From contig JADYZU010000025.1 of the NCBI GenBank assembly GCA_020852925.1, forward strand, positions 1 through 46,062: a stretch of DNA of 46,062 nucleotides. The letters run 5' to 3'. The notes beneath the pieces are model-generated. The model worked only from the letters and a program-made list of their open reading frames with translations. It made no database searches and was not told the origin of the DNA. The DNA comes from Rubellimicrobium sp. (lineage in GTDB: Bacteria; Pseudomonadota; Alphaproteobacteria; Rhodobacterales; Rhodobacteraceae). Shown here piece after piece: positions 8,359-16,861 of this stretch. Each line of letters begins with the position of its first letter. Position 1 is the stretch's first letter. A program made the position numbers and the translations under genes.

Positions 8359-10572
8359 ATGGAGACCCCCGGCATGGATCCCAAGGATATCGCCGCCCTT
8401 CTGGGGCGTCAGCGCCGGCTGATCCTGGCCACGATGGCGCTGGTCTTCGCGCTGGCCTTCCTGCACCTGCTGACCGCGACGCCGGTCTATCGGGCCAGCA
8501 CGCTGCTGCTGGTCGACGGGCGCGGCTCGAACCTGCTCGATCCGTCCTCGGGCGAAACCCCGCAGGGCGCGGTCCTGAATGCGCGCGTCGATGGCGAGGT
8601 GGAAATCCTGCGCTCGGACGCGACCGCGCTGGCGGTGATCGAGGCGGCGGGCCTGATCCGCGATCCCGAATTCGGGCCCCGCCTGGGCTGGATCGAGAAG
8701 GCGGGCATCGCCCTTGGCCTCGACCTGTCGCCGGACGGGCTGCGCGGCCTTGTCGGGCTGGCGCCGCGCGGCCCGCGGGACGGGGCGGAACTGGTCGGCG
8801 CGGCCATGGCGCGGCTCGGCGAAGCGGTGACGATCCGCCGTCAGGACCAGACCTGGCTGATCGCGATCTCGGTCGCCTCGGTCAGCCCGCAATCGGCCGC
8901 CCGCATCGCCAATGCCTATGCCGCCACCTACATCCGCCGCCAGGTCGAGGCCAAGACCCAGGCCCTGCTGGGCGCGCGCGACGTGCTCAGCGCCCAGATC
9001 GCCACCGCGCGCAGCCAGCTTGCGCAGGCCGAGGCCGGGGTCGAGGATTTCATCGCCGCCAATCTCGCCCGGCTCGAGGCCGAAAGCAGCGACCCCGCCA
9101 TCGTCCGGCTGCGCCAGGATCTCGAGGCCACCCGCACCCGCCGCGCCGAGGACGCCGCCCGCCTTGCCGCCGCCGCAGGGGCGCAGGCCGAGGGCGCCTG
9201 GGACGAGATGGCGCGCACCCTGGGCGATGCCGCGCTCGAGGAACTGGCCCGCCAGCGCAGCGACCTCGCACGGCGCCTTGCCGGCGTGGCCGACGGTTCG
9301 GCCGAGGCGGTCGATCTGGCCCGCGGCCTTGCGCAGATCGAGGACGATCTGGCCTTGCGCGCCGACAGCGCCCTGGCCGCGGTGCGCAGCGGCATGGACG
9401 ACCTCGACCTGCGCGCGACCGCCGCCGATGCCCGGCTGCGCGAGGCCCTCGTGCGTTCGGGGCTGCCGGCGGATCTGCTGGCGGAACTCTTCGAACTCCA
9501 GCAGGCCGCCACCATCGCCCGCAGCCAGTATCAGACCCTGCTGGCGCGGGCACAGGACATGGGCACGCTGGCCAATATCCAGATCGCCGATGCCCGCGTC
9601 GTCTCCGAGGCCCTGCCCCCCGATACCCCCGCCTCCCCGAACCGGCGGCTCGGGATCGTGCTGGGGCTGGCGGGGGGGCTTGCCCTCGGGATCGTGCTGG
9701 CCTTTCTCAGGGAATACCATGTCGGCGGCGCCATGTCGGCCAGCCAGTTGCGCAATGTCCTTCAGGCGCGGGTGCCGGTCTCGGTGCCGCGCGTCACCCC
9801 GCCCGAGGGCGGATCGCCCGCCGATCTGGTGGCCCTCGCGCCGATGTCGCCCTATGCCGAGACCTTCCGCAAGCTGCGCGCGGCGATCGACACCGGCCTC
9901 GGGCGGCAGGGGGACCGCGCCTGGCCGGACGGGGCCGGAACAGACACTGATACAGGCCGCGAGACCGGCGGCAGCGGGCGGGTGATCATCGCCTGCTCCG
10001 CGCTGCCGGCCGAGGGCAAGACCTCTTGCGCGCTGGCGCTGGCGCGCACCTATGCGCTGGCCGGGATGCGCACGCTTCTGGTCGATGCGGACCTGCGCAA
10101 GCCCGGCATCGCCCGCCGGATCGGCGCCTCGAGCACGACCGGCCTTCTCGATTACCTGCTGCATCAGGGGGCGCTCGGGGCGGCCACGCTCGAGACCGCC
10201 GAGGATCCGCTCTCGCCCCTGGCGGTGCTGACCGCGGGCGAGCGCAGCACCGTCCCGACCGGGCAGCTCATCGACAGCCGGGCATTCCATGGCCTGCTCG
10301 GGGCGGCGGTGCGCAGTTTCGACATCGTCGTGCTGGACAGCCCGCCGCTCCTGCCGGTGGTCGATGCGCGCTATCTGGCACGCCATGCCGATGCGGCGGT
10401 GCTGGTGGTGCGCCAGGGCCTGGCCACGCAGGGCGAGCTGCGCGAGGCCCTGGGCCAGCTGCACGAGGCGATGCGCCCCGGCGCCTTCCTCTGCGGCATC
10501 CTGAGCCATGAGGACCGCACCGGCCGCCGCCAGGGCCGCCACGGCGGCGGCTATTTCGGCGACGGACCCTGA
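8359..10572 (+). CDS. wzc: Wzc/ExoP-type polysaccharide co-polymerase and BY-kinase
   Basis: A 737-residue inner-membrane protein that controls chain length in Wzy-dependent assembly. It has an N-terminal Wzz domain with a first membrane segment (about residues 21-41), a long periplasmic coiled coil, a second membrane segment (about 432-450), then the kinase domain with Walker A SALPAEGKTS (about 547-556), Walker A' LLVDADLRKP (about 573-582) and Walker B IVVLDSPP (about 656-663). BY-kinases normally end in a cluster of tyrosines that autophosphorylate. Here the tail after HEDRTGRR has a single tyrosine (GGYFGDGP), so regulation may be reduced or different. No Wzb phosphatase is encoded nearby. 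It ends one base before the stop of the convergent gene at 10574. Confidence 0.94.
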   Translation: METPGMDPKDIAALLGRQRRLILATMALVFALAFLHLLTATPVYRASTLLLVDGRGSNLLDPSSGETPQGAVLNARVDGEVEILRSDATALAVIEAAGLIRDPEFGPRLGWIEKAGIALGLDLSPDGLRGLVGLAPRGPRDGAELVGAAMARLGEAVTIRRQDQTWLIAISVASVSPQSAARIANAYAATYIRRQVEAKTQALLGARDVLSAQIATARSQLAQAEAGVEDFIAANLARLEAESSDPAIVRLRQDLEATRTRRAEDAARLAAAAGAQAEGAWDEMARTLGDAALEELARQRSDLARRLAGVADGSAEAVDLARGLAQIEDDLALRADSALAAVRSGMDDLDLRATAADARLREALVRSGLPADLLAELFELQQAATIARSQYQTLLARAQDMGTLANIQIADARVVSEALPPDTPASPNRRLGIVLGLAGGLALGIVLAFLREYHVGGAMSASQLRNVLQARVPVSVPRVTPPEGGSPADLVALAPMSPYAETFRKLRAAIDTGLGRQGDRAWPDGAGTDTDTGRETGGSGRVIIACSALPAEGKTSCALALARTYALAGMRTLLVDADLRKPGIARRIGASSTTGLLDYLLHQGALGAATLETAEDPLSPLAVLTAGERSTVPTGQLIDSRAFHGLLGAAVRSFDIVVLDSPPLLPVVDARYLARHADAAVLVVRQGLATQGELREALGQLHEAMRPGAFLCGILSHEDRTGRRQGRHGGGYFGDGP

Positions 10573-10573
10573 G

Positions 10574-10894
10574 TCAGGGCGTGCCGCCCCCGCCCGGATC
10601 CGTCCAGACCGGATCCGCCCCGCCCGGATCCGTCCAGACCGCCTGACAATCCGCCGGCGGCGCCATGCCCGGCAGGGCCGGGATGAACCAGACCCCCGGG
10701 GCCGCGGCCGGCGCCGGGATGGCCCAGCGGGTCGTGTGCCGCTCCTGCGGGTCGAGCACGACCCCGTCGCGCCGTTCGGCCCGGCCGGCCAGCACCGCGC
10801 TGGCCGCCGCCTCGGCCGCGGCGACCGCCGCTTCGGATCCGGTCCAGAATCCGGGGGGCGGCAGCGGCGGCATCTCGTCCTCGCGTTCGGTCAT
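10574..10894 (-). CDS. Small proline-rich protein, third gene of the spike-like cassette
   Basis: A 106-residue protein that I do not recognise. It starts MTEREDEMPPLPPPGFW, has a short alanine-rich helix, and ends in two copies of VWTDPGG encoded by a 30-base repeat (10591-10641). Its ATG overlaps the stop of the fibre-like gene (ATGA at 10894-10891), so it is translationally coupled. Small proteins in this position in phage operons are often fibre chaperones or attachment factors. That is a guess from position, not from sequence. Confidence 0.65.
   Translation of the reverse strand: MTEREDEMPPLPPPGFWTGSEAAVAAAEAAASAVLAGRAERRDGVVLDPQERHTTRWAIPAPAAAPGVWFIPALPGMAPPADCQAVWTDPGGADPVWTDPGGGGTP
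10591..10641 (-). repeat. 30-bp-period repeat encoding VWTDPGG twice
   Basis: The 21-base sequence CGCCCGGATCCGTCCAGACCG is present at 10591-10611 and again at 10621-10641. It encodes the repeated tail of the small protein. The period is a multiple of three. Confidence 0.85.
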
Positions 10895-12147
10895 GTCATC
10901 CTCGCCTGCCAGTAGGAGGTCAGCTGATTGCGCTCGGTCTGGGTCAGCACCCGGTCGACATGGAGGATGTCCGCCAGCCGCGGCACGCGCAGCACATCCT
11001 CGGGACCGGCGGCGATGCCTTCGGTGAAGGTGACGGCGCCCAGGCTGTCGGCCAGCGCCCGTGTCCATGTCCCCGCCGGCAGCGTGAGGTCGAGCGTGTC
11101 GTCCACCCCGTCGCGCACCAGATGCCAGATGTCGGGCCTGCCCGCTTCGGTGCAGTCATGGATGCCGGCACAGACCTGCGCGGCGGTTGCGCCGGCGGCG
11201 GCCTGCTCGATCTGCATTCCCATGACGCGCAAGGTGCAGTCGACGCCGGCGCCCGCGGGCACGCTGAAGAACACGCCCGGCATCGTCACCGTCACGGCAT
11301 TGGCCGGCAGCACGGTCGAACGGACATGCCGCGCCATCACCCCCGACACCGCGGTCAGGTTGTTCGACCCGCCCTGATCCCAGGTCACGCCGACCACGGC
11401 GCTGGCGGCATCGCGAAAGACGGCATTGGCCCAGATCTGCAATCCCGCCGTGCTGCCATCGACCACCTGAAGCCAGGCCGACCACTGGAACGGCTGGCCC
11501 GGGGTGACCGGCAGGTTGCCCGGATACTGGATGTCGAGATACTGCCCCGTCCCCGAGGTGTTGGTGCCCTGCACCCGGTAGTCGATCCAGGGCAGGCCGC
11601 CCAGGATGCCGGTGGCGACCACGGTCGTGGTCAGGCCCGAGGCGCCGCCCGAATCGATGCGCAGCCCGCCGTCGGCACTGGTGAGATTGGCGGCGACCGG
11701 GCCTGCGGGGGCCCAGTCGAAGGTGGTGCGCGGATAGAGGTTGCGCCGTCCGCCCGCGGGATGGCGTGCCAGCGCCGGCTGGCGGCTGCCGATCGGCTGC
11801 ACCGCCACCGGACTGCCGCCCACCGCGGCCCAGGCACTGACCGTGCCGCCCGCAAGGGTCACTCCCCGCCGCGCATCCCACCAGCCCAGGATCCCCGGCA
11901 GATCCGAGGGCACCCAGATCTCGATGGCATTGCTCGCGCCGCAGCGGATCGCCGCGCCTTCGTGCGCGGGGGTCATCACCCAGGTCGTGCCGGTGGCCCC
12001 GGCGATCGGCTGGCCGTCGGCCGTCCACTGCCCCGCCCGCGTCGCGCGATAGACCGAACCGGCCAGGCCCGTGCCGCTGTCCACCGCGATCGCCGGGGCC
12101 TGCGAGAGCACCGCGCAGCCCGCCACCCCAAGGCCGAGGCCCAGCAT
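10891..12147 (-). CDS. Phage/GTA head-spike or tail-fibre-like protein
   Basis: A 418-residue protein resembling the fibre proteins that follow Rcc01079-type spike bases in Rhodobacterales (GhsB-like position). The N-terminal part has an Ig-like/phage repeat texture (GQWTADGQPIAGATGTTWVMT, then AAIRCGASNAIEIW). DLPGILGWWDARRGVTLAGG follows, a typical opening of a concanavalin/LamG-like fold in phage fibres. The C-terminus runs DILHVDRVLTQTERNQLTSYW, the usual end of that fold. An alternative TTG start exists at 12162, but the ATG at 12147 forms a TGATG overlap with the spike-base stop, so I prefer it. The domain type suggests carbohydrate binding. No capsid or tail genes accompany it. Function is inferred; membership of a phage-type fibre family is likely. 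Confidence 0.78.
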   Translation of the reverse strand: MLGLGLGVAGCAVLSQAPAIAVDSGTGLAGSVYRATRAGQWTADGQPIAGATGTTWVMTPAHEGAAIRCGASNAIEIWVPSDLPGILGWWDARRGVTLAGGTVSAWAAVGGSPVAVQPIGSRQPALARHPAGGRRNLYPRTTFDWAPAGPVAANLTSADGGLRIDSGGASGLTTTVVATGILGGLPWIDYRVQGTNTSGTGQYLDIQYPGNLPVTPGQPFQWSAWLQVVDGSTAGLQIWANAVFRDAASAVVGVTWDQGGSNNLTAVSGVMARHVRSTVLPANAVTVTMPGVFFSVPAGAGVDCTLRVMGMQIEQAAAGATAAQVCAGIHDCTEAGRPDIWHLVRDGVDDTLDLTLPAGTWTRALADSLGAVTFTEGIAAGPEDVLRVPRLADILHVDRVLTQTERNQLTSYWQARMT

Positions 12148-12404
12148 CAGATCCACCCGCAAAGCGTGGCGGTGGTGCCGCTGGCCAGCACCCGCACCGG
12201 CGAAAGCGGCAGGATCTGTCCCTGATGCAGCGCATAGGTCAGCTCGATCCCGGCCTCGTCGCGCAGCACGGCATTGCCGGCGGCAAGGCAGTAGATCACC
12301 CGCGGCCGTTCGGGCAGGTCGCTGCCGTTGCTGGGCGTGATCGCGACATGGCGCACCGCCGGACTGTCCAGGCCGCGGCCGTGATAGAGATAAGCGTCGG
12401 GCAT
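12147..12404 (-). CDS. Spike base protein, RCAP_Rcc01079 (GhsA) family
   Basis: An 85-residue protein whose pattern HGRGLDSPAVRHVAITPSNG, then RVIYCLAAGNAVL and ILPLSPVRVLASGTTATLCGWI, matches the spike base family named after Rhodobacter capsulatus Rcc01079. In the gene transfer agent RcGTA that protein and its neighbour form head spikes needed for binding to the host capsule. The ATG at 12404 has a very strong GAGGAGG site. The frame is open upstream to 12473, but that extension has no family resemblance. The stop overlaps the ATG of the fibre-like gene (TGATG). It sits 98 bases downstream of manB on the same strand, so it may be co-transcribed with GDP-mannose synthesis. Confidence 0.88.
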   Translation of the reverse strand: MPDAYLYHGRGLDSPAVRHVAITPSNGSDLPERPRVIYCLAAGNAVLRDEAGIELTYALHQGQILPLSPVRVLASGTTATLCGWI

Positions 12405-12475
12405 CTGCCCCTCCTCGCCTCGGGAATACCGGGGGCAGGATGGGGCCGGAGGGTTGACGCCTCCTGAGGGCACCG

Positions 12476-12506
12476 CGCGCCGGGGTCAGTCCCGCGCCGG
12501 GGTCAG
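12476..12506. repeat. 14-bp direct repeat, 17-bp period, at the manB stop
   Basis: CGCGCCGGGGTCAG is present at 12476-12489 and 12493-12506. The second copy contains the manB stop codon. It lies between manB and the spike cassette. It looks like a small duplication rather than a site of known function. Confidence 0.6.
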
Positions 12507-13933
12507 CCCCTCATCCCGGGCACCATCCCGTCCACCATCGCGGCCACCCGCGCCCGCGCGCGCTCAAGCAGCGCCCGCGCAGCCCCGGCGCTGTCCGCCT
12601 CGACATAGAGGCGGAACTCGGGCGCGTTGCCCGAGGGGCGCAGGTGCAGCACGCTGCCGTCCTGCGCGCGCATCCGCAGCCCGTCGGTGCGGTCGGTGTC
12701 ATGTCCCGCAGGCAGGCCGAGCGCGGCCAGCAGCGCCGCGCGCGCCGCCCTGTCCTGCGCCAGCGCCGCCACCAGCGCCGCCCCCGTGGCCGAGGGAACA
12801 TTGGCGATCCGGTCGGCGGCGGTAAAGCGCGCGGGCTCCTGCGCGACGCGCGCCGCCACGCCGCCCGCCGCCCGCGCCGCCACCAGCGTGGCCAGGATCG
12901 GCAGCAGGCTGTCGCGCGTGGGCAGCGCCGGCAGCGGCCCCGCCGGCCCCGCGGCCCCGAAGCCGAGGAGAAAGCCGCCGTTGGCCTCGTAACCCGCGAC
13001 GCGGCAGCCCGGCTGCGCGGCCCGCGCCTCGTCCATGGCGGCAATGACATGGGGCGATCCGATCCGCGTGGCGATCACCCGCGCGAAATGCCCGCCCAGG
13101 GCCGCACCGCTGTTCGAGGAGACCGGCGTCACCACCACCGTGGCGCCAAGCGCCTGCGCCGTGATCTGCCCGAGGATGTCGCCCGCCACCACCTGCCCCG
13201 CCGCATCGGCCAGCAGCGGCCGGTCGCCGTCGCCATCGGTCGAGACGATGGCATCGAACCCGCCTTCTGCCGCCCAGAGGGCAAGCTGCGCGCGGGTGTC
13301 CGCATCGACCGCCTCGGTATCGACCGGGACGAACCGCCCGGAACGGCCCAGTTCCCGCACCCCGGCCCCCAGATCGGCCAGGATCCCGGCCAGCAGGTCG
13401 CGCGCGACCGAGGAATGCGCATAGACCCCGATCCGCATCCCCGCAAGCGCCCCCACCCCGAAGGCATCGCGGTAGCGCGCGCCATAGCGCGCCCCCGCCC
13501 CGGCATCGTGGCGCAGCCCCCCGGGACGGGGCGCGGGCGGGGGGGTGGCCGCCTGCCCCAGCGCGGCCAGGATCGCCGCCTCGTCGGTCTTGGCGATCTC
13601 GCCCGTGACGGTGTAGAACTTGAGCCCGTTGCGGTCGTCCGGGATATGGCTGCCCGTCACCATCACCGCCCCGCATCCCGCCTCCTGCGCGGCAAGGGCC
13701 AGGGCGGGCGTGGGCAGCGCCCCGCAATCGACCACGTCATGCCCCGCCCCGAGGGCCGCGCGCGTCACCGCCGCCGCCAGCCGCGGCGAGCTGTCGCGCA
13801 GATCGCGCCCGAGCAGGATCGCAGGCCCCGTGGCGCAGACCGACAGGAAGGCGCGGACATGATCGGCCACCAGCGCGTCGGTCAGCTCCGTGACCAGGCC
13901 GCGCAGGCCGCTCGTCCCGAATTTCGGGGCCAT
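12503..13933 (-). CDS. manB: Phosphomannomutase
   Basis: Converts mannose-6-phosphate to mannose-1-phosphate for GDP-mannose synthesis. The 476-residue protein has the four-domain phosphohexomutase layout. The phosphoserine loop is TGSHIPDDRNGLKFY (93-107, a common variant of TASHNP), the metal loop is STDGDGDRPLL (DGDGDR at 233-238) and the sugar-binding loop is GYEANGGFL. The C-terminal domain carries LRPSGNAPEFRLYVEAD, the phosphate-binding segment. It lies 15 bases downstream of manC on the minus strand, forming a GDP-mannose operon that seems to continue into the spike-like genes. The opening MAPKFGTSGLRG supports the start at 13933. Confidence 0.94.
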   Translation of the reverse strand: MAPKFGTSGLRGLVTELTDALVADHVRAFLSVCATGPAILLGRDLRDSSPRLAAAVTRAALGAGHDVVDCGALPTPALALAAQEAGCGAVMVTGSHIPDDRNGLKFYTVTGEIAKTDEAAILAALGQAATPPPAPRPGGLRHDAGAGARYGARYRDAFGVGALAGMRIGVYAHSSVARDLLAGILADLGAGVRELGRSGRFVPVDTEAVDADTRAQLALWAAEGGFDAIVSTDGDGDRPLLADAAGQVVAGDILGQITAQALGATVVVTPVSSNSGAALGGHFARVIATRIGSPHVIAAMDEARAAQPGCRVAGYEANGGFLLGFGAAGPAGPLPALPTRDSLLPILATLVAARAAGGVAARVAQEPARFTAADRIANVPSATGAALVAALAQDRAARAALLAALGLPAGHDTDRTDGLRMRAQDGSVLHLRPSGNAPEFRLYVEADSAGAARALLERARARVAAMVDGMVPGMRG

Positions 13934-13948
13934 CGGCCGCCCTCCCCC

Positions 13949-15388
13949 TCAGCCCTTCGCGCCCTGCCCGCGGGCATAGACATCCTCGTGGCGCACGATG
14001 TCGTCCTCGCCCAGATAGGCGCCGGTCTGCACCTCGATCAGCACCATCGGCACGCGGCCGGGGTTCTCCATCCGGTGGGTGGCGCCCAGCGGGATATAGA
14101 CCGACTGGTTCTCGGTCACGAGGCGGACCGTGTCGTTCACCGTCACCCGCGCCGTCCCCGAGACCACGATCCAGTGCTCCGAGCGGTGGAAATGGCTTTG
14201 CAGGCTGAGCGCGGCGCCGGGCTTCACCACGATGCGCTTCACCTGGAAACGGTCGGCCAGGGCCAGCGTCTCGAAATGGCCCCAGGGGCGGTGGTCGCGG
14301 GCAAAGGATTCGGCCTGGCGCGCGCCCTTGGCCCCGAGCGCCTCGACCGCGCGCTTCACGTCCTGCGCGCGGGCGCGGTCGGCCACCAGCACCGCGTCCT
14401 TCATCGCCACCACGATGAGATCCTTCAGGCCGATCCCGACCAGTTCGACCTCCTCGCTGTCCGACCGCAGCAGGCAATCGGCACAGTCGATCGCCGTCAC
14501 CGCCCCCGAAACCGCCAGCCCCGCCGCATCCGGGCCCATCTCGCGCGCCACGGCATCCCAGCCGCCCAGATCGTTCCACCCCGCCCCGTAGGGCAGGACC
14601 GAAAGATTGCCGGCCCGCTCCATCACCGCATAGTCGATCGAGATCGACTCGACCTGCCCCCAGGCCCCGGGATCGAGGCGCAGGAACCCCAGATCGGCCT
14701 GCGCCCCGTCCAGCGCCGCCTGCACCGGGGCGAGAAGGCCCGGCGCATGGGCGCGCACCGCCTCGAGCATGACGCGCGCGGAAAACAGGAAGATCCCGGC
14801 GTTCCACAGGAAATTCCCGGCCGCCAGCATGGCCGCGGCGCGCGCGGCATCGGGCTTCTCGACGAAACGGACCAGCGGCACCGCCGCCCCTTCCGCCCCC
14901 CCATTCGTCTCCTCGCCGAGTTCGAGCCAGCCATAACCGGTCTCGGCATGGGTGGGGCGGATGCCGAAGGTGACGATCCGCCCGGCCCGCGCCGCGGGTG
15001 CGGCGCGCGCCACCGCATCGCGAAAGGCGGCGGGATCGGCGATGGCATGATCCGAAGGCGCGATCAGGATCAGCGCCTCGGGATCCCTGGCCGCGACATG
15101 CAGCACCGCCGCCAGGACCGCGGGCGCGGTGTTGCGCGGCGCGGGTTCGATCAGGATCGGGCCGGGGTCGATCCCCGCCGCCAGAAGCTGTTCGGTGACG
15201 ATGAAGCGGAAATCCGATCCCGTCACCACCACCGGCGGGGCGAAATCCGGCCCCGAGAGCCGCCGCGCCGAGGCGGCGAACAGGCTCTCGTCTCCGGTCA
15301 GGGCCACGAACTGCTTGGGAAAGCTCTTGCGCGAGATCGGCCAGAGCCGGGTGCCGGAGCCGCCGCACAGGAGAACGGGTGTGATCAT
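13949..15388 (-). CDS. manC: Mannose-1-phosphate guanylyltransferase / mannose-6-phosphate isomerase
   Basis: Bifunctional type II enzyme of 479 residues that makes GDP-mannose and, through its cupin domain, interconverts fructose-6-phosphate and mannose-6-phosphate. The nucleotidyltransferase signature LLCGGSGTRLWPISRKSFPKQF begins at residue 5; FVEKPD and NAGIFLF follow. The C-terminal cupin starts near RPWGHFETL and contains HFHRSEHWIVVSGTARV. The frame is open to 15529, but the ATG at 15388 has AGAGG upstream and starts exactly at the family N-terminus. GDP-mannose made here feeds gmd and fcl at 16862-18967. Divergent from the glycosyltransferase at 15607. Confidence 0.95.
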   Translation of the reverse strand: MITPVLLCGGSGTRLWPISRKSFPKQFVALTGDESLFAASARRLSGPDFAPPVVVTGSDFRFIVTEQLLAAGIDPGPILIEPAPRNTAPAVLAAVLHVAARDPEALILIAPSDHAIADPAAFRDAVARAAPAARAGRIVTFGIRPTHAETGYGWLELGEETNGGAEGAAVPLVRFVEKPDAARAAAMLAAGNFLWNAGIFLFSARVMLEAVRAHAPGLLAPVQAALDGAQADLGFLRLDPGAWGQVESISIDYAVMERAGNLSVLPYGAGWNDLGGWDAVAREMGPDAAGLAVSGAVTAIDCADCLLRSDSEEVELVGIGLKDLIVVAMKDAVLVADRARAQDVKRAVEALGAKGARQAESFARDHRPWGHFETLALADRFQVKRIVVKPGAALSLQSHFHRSEHWIVVSGTARVTVNDTVRLVTENQSVYIPLGATHRMENPGRVPMVLIEVQTGAYLGEDDIVRHEDVYARGQGAKG

Positions 15389-15606
15389 GACCTCTGCCCT
15401 TGTCGTTTTTGCGCAGTCTGGCCGCGCGCCCCGGCAAAGCGCAAGGCCCGTGGCGGGCAGGCGCACAGGGCGCGGGTCCGGGCGATGCATCGGGGCATCG
15501 CCTGCCCGGTTTCGGGAAGGCGGATACAAGGCAAGGTTGAACCATTGTCAAGTAAATCGCCTTTCGATAGTCTTTCTCCGGCGAGGCAGGCAGGAAAGAA
15601 GGGCGG
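15389..15606. promoter_or_regulatory. Divergent promoter region between manC and the main plus-strand operon
   Basis: A 218-base interval with an AT-richer segment at about 15530-15595. On the plus strand TTGTCA (15545-15550) and ATAGTC (15567-15572), 16 bases apart, are a weak candidate -35/-10 pair for the long plus-strand set. The segment also contains CAAGGTT (15532-15538), the same heptamer as the inverted repeat at 6199-6236, which hints at shared control. Both points are tentative. Confidence 0.35.
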
Positions 15607-16842
15607 ATGCGGCGCAGGATCGTGTATCTCTCGCCCTATTTCTGGCCGGAGGAAACCGGATCGGCCCCCTATTGCACCGATCTGGCGCTTGCCCTTGCCG
15701 AGGCGGGCGCCGAGCTTGCGGTGGAATCCTTCCGCCCCCATTACCCCGATGCCGGGCGCTATCCCGGCTGGCAGGACGGCACCCGCGACCGCGAGACCTG
15801 GCAGGGCATGGCCATTGCCCGCGCCCCGGTGCGCCCGCGCGCGGGGGCCGGGGCGATGCGCCGGCTGGGCAATGACCTGGGCTATCTGCGCCATGTGCTG
15901 GCCGGATTGCTGGCCGGACGGTTCCGCGGTGCCGGAACGGTCATCGCCTATGTCCCGAGCGTGCTCACCCTCTATGCCGCCGCCCTGCTGCGCCTTGTCA
16001 CCCGCGCCCCGGTCGTGGCCGTGGTCCATGACATCGAGAGCGGCCTTGCCGGGGCCCTCGGCCTGGTGCGCGGGCGCGGGATCGTGCGGGCGCTGCGGGC
16101 GCTCGAACGGTTCGGCCTGAACCGTGCCGACCGGGTCGTGGTCCTGACCGGGGGAATGCGCGACGGGCTGCGCGCCCTGGGCTGCACCCGCCCGATCAGC
16201 GTCCTGCCGATCTGGGCCGAGGTCGCGCCCTGGGCCGATCCGCCCGAAACGAACCGCCCGGTCCTGATGTATTCGGGCAATTTCGGCCGCAAGCAGAACC
16301 TCGGACAGTTGCTGCCGCTGTTCGCGCGGCTCGGGCAGGAGGGGGTCGCCCTCGAGGTGGTGCTGCGCGGCGACGGGTCCGAACGCGCGCATCTTGCCGC
16401 CCGGATCGCCGCGCGCGGCCTGACCCATGTCCGGCTCGAACCCTTCGCCCCTGCGGCCGGTCTGGTCGCGGCCCTGCAGGCGGCGGCGATCCACCTTGTG
16501 CCGCAGGCGCCGGGCGTGGGCGACCATGCCCTGCCCTCCAAGGCCGTGGCGATCATGGCGGCCGGCCGGCCCTTCGTCTGCATCGCCGATCCCGGCAGCC
16601 CGCTCGAGCGCCTCGCGCGCGAATCCGGCGCCGGGCTGAGCGTGCCGCCCGGCGACGAGGCGGCGCTGTTCGCCGCCGTGCGCGACCTTGCCGCCGACCG
16701 CGCGCGGCAGATCGCCATGGGCCGCAGTGGACAACGCCACATCGCCATGCACATGGAAAGGGGCAGGGTGCTGGAGGGCTACCGTCAGATCATCCTTGCA
16801 GCGGACGGCCCCGGCCGCCCGTTCATCAAGGCGGATGGCTGA
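15607..16842 (+). CDS. WcaI-like glycosyltransferase (GT4)
   Basis: A 411-residue GT-B glycosyltransferase resembling the colanic-acid fucosyltransferase WcaI. It opens with [30 protein letters not shown] and has the acceptor-side motif [13 protein letters not shown]. The C-terminal nucleotide-sugar half contains [15 protein letters not shown] and the [14 protein letters not shown] segment of the GT4 type. WcaI-type enzymes often use GDP-L-fucose, which gmd and fcl, directly downstream, would supply. It is the first gene of a plus-strand run reaching 36623 and stops 19 bases before gmd. The donor assignment is inference. Confidence 0.88.
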   Translation: MRRRIVYLSPYFWPEETGSAPYCTDLALALAEAGAELAVESFRPHYPDAGRYPGWQDGTRDRETWQGMAIARAPVRPRAGAGAMRRLGNDLGYLRHVLAGLLAGRFRGAGTVIAYVPSVLTLYAAALLRLVTRAPVVAVVHDIESGLAGALGLVRGRGIVRALRALERFGLNRADRVVVLTGGMRDGLRALGCTRPISVLPIWAEVAPWADPPETNRPVLMYSGNFGRKQNLGQLLPLFARLGQEGVALEVVLRGDGSERAHLAARIAARGLTHVRLEPFAPAAGLVAALQAAAIHLVPQAPGVGDHALPSKAVAIMAAGRPFVCIADPGSPLERLARESGAGLSVPPGDEAALFAAVRDLAADRARQIAMGRSGQRHIAMHMERGRVLEGYRQIILAADGPGRPFIKADG

Positions 16843-16861
16843 AGGAAGGATGCCCAGGGAC

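Noticed and set aside
6463..10542. Very long minus-strand open frame (over 1350 codons) opposite the wzy and wzc genes
   Set aside because: It is antisense to two clear genes, has the arginine/glycine/proline composition of a reversed GC-rich frame and no domain resemblance.
10574..12404. Prophage remnant
   Set aside because: No integrase, terminase, capsid or tail gene and no att-like repeats; the three genes are intact and coupled, so decayed prophage is less likely than a retained module. Not fully excluded.
12644..16120. Plus-strand open frame of more than 1150 codons
   Set aside because: It is the shadow of manB and manC on the other strand; translation is histidine/arginine-rich with no family pattern.
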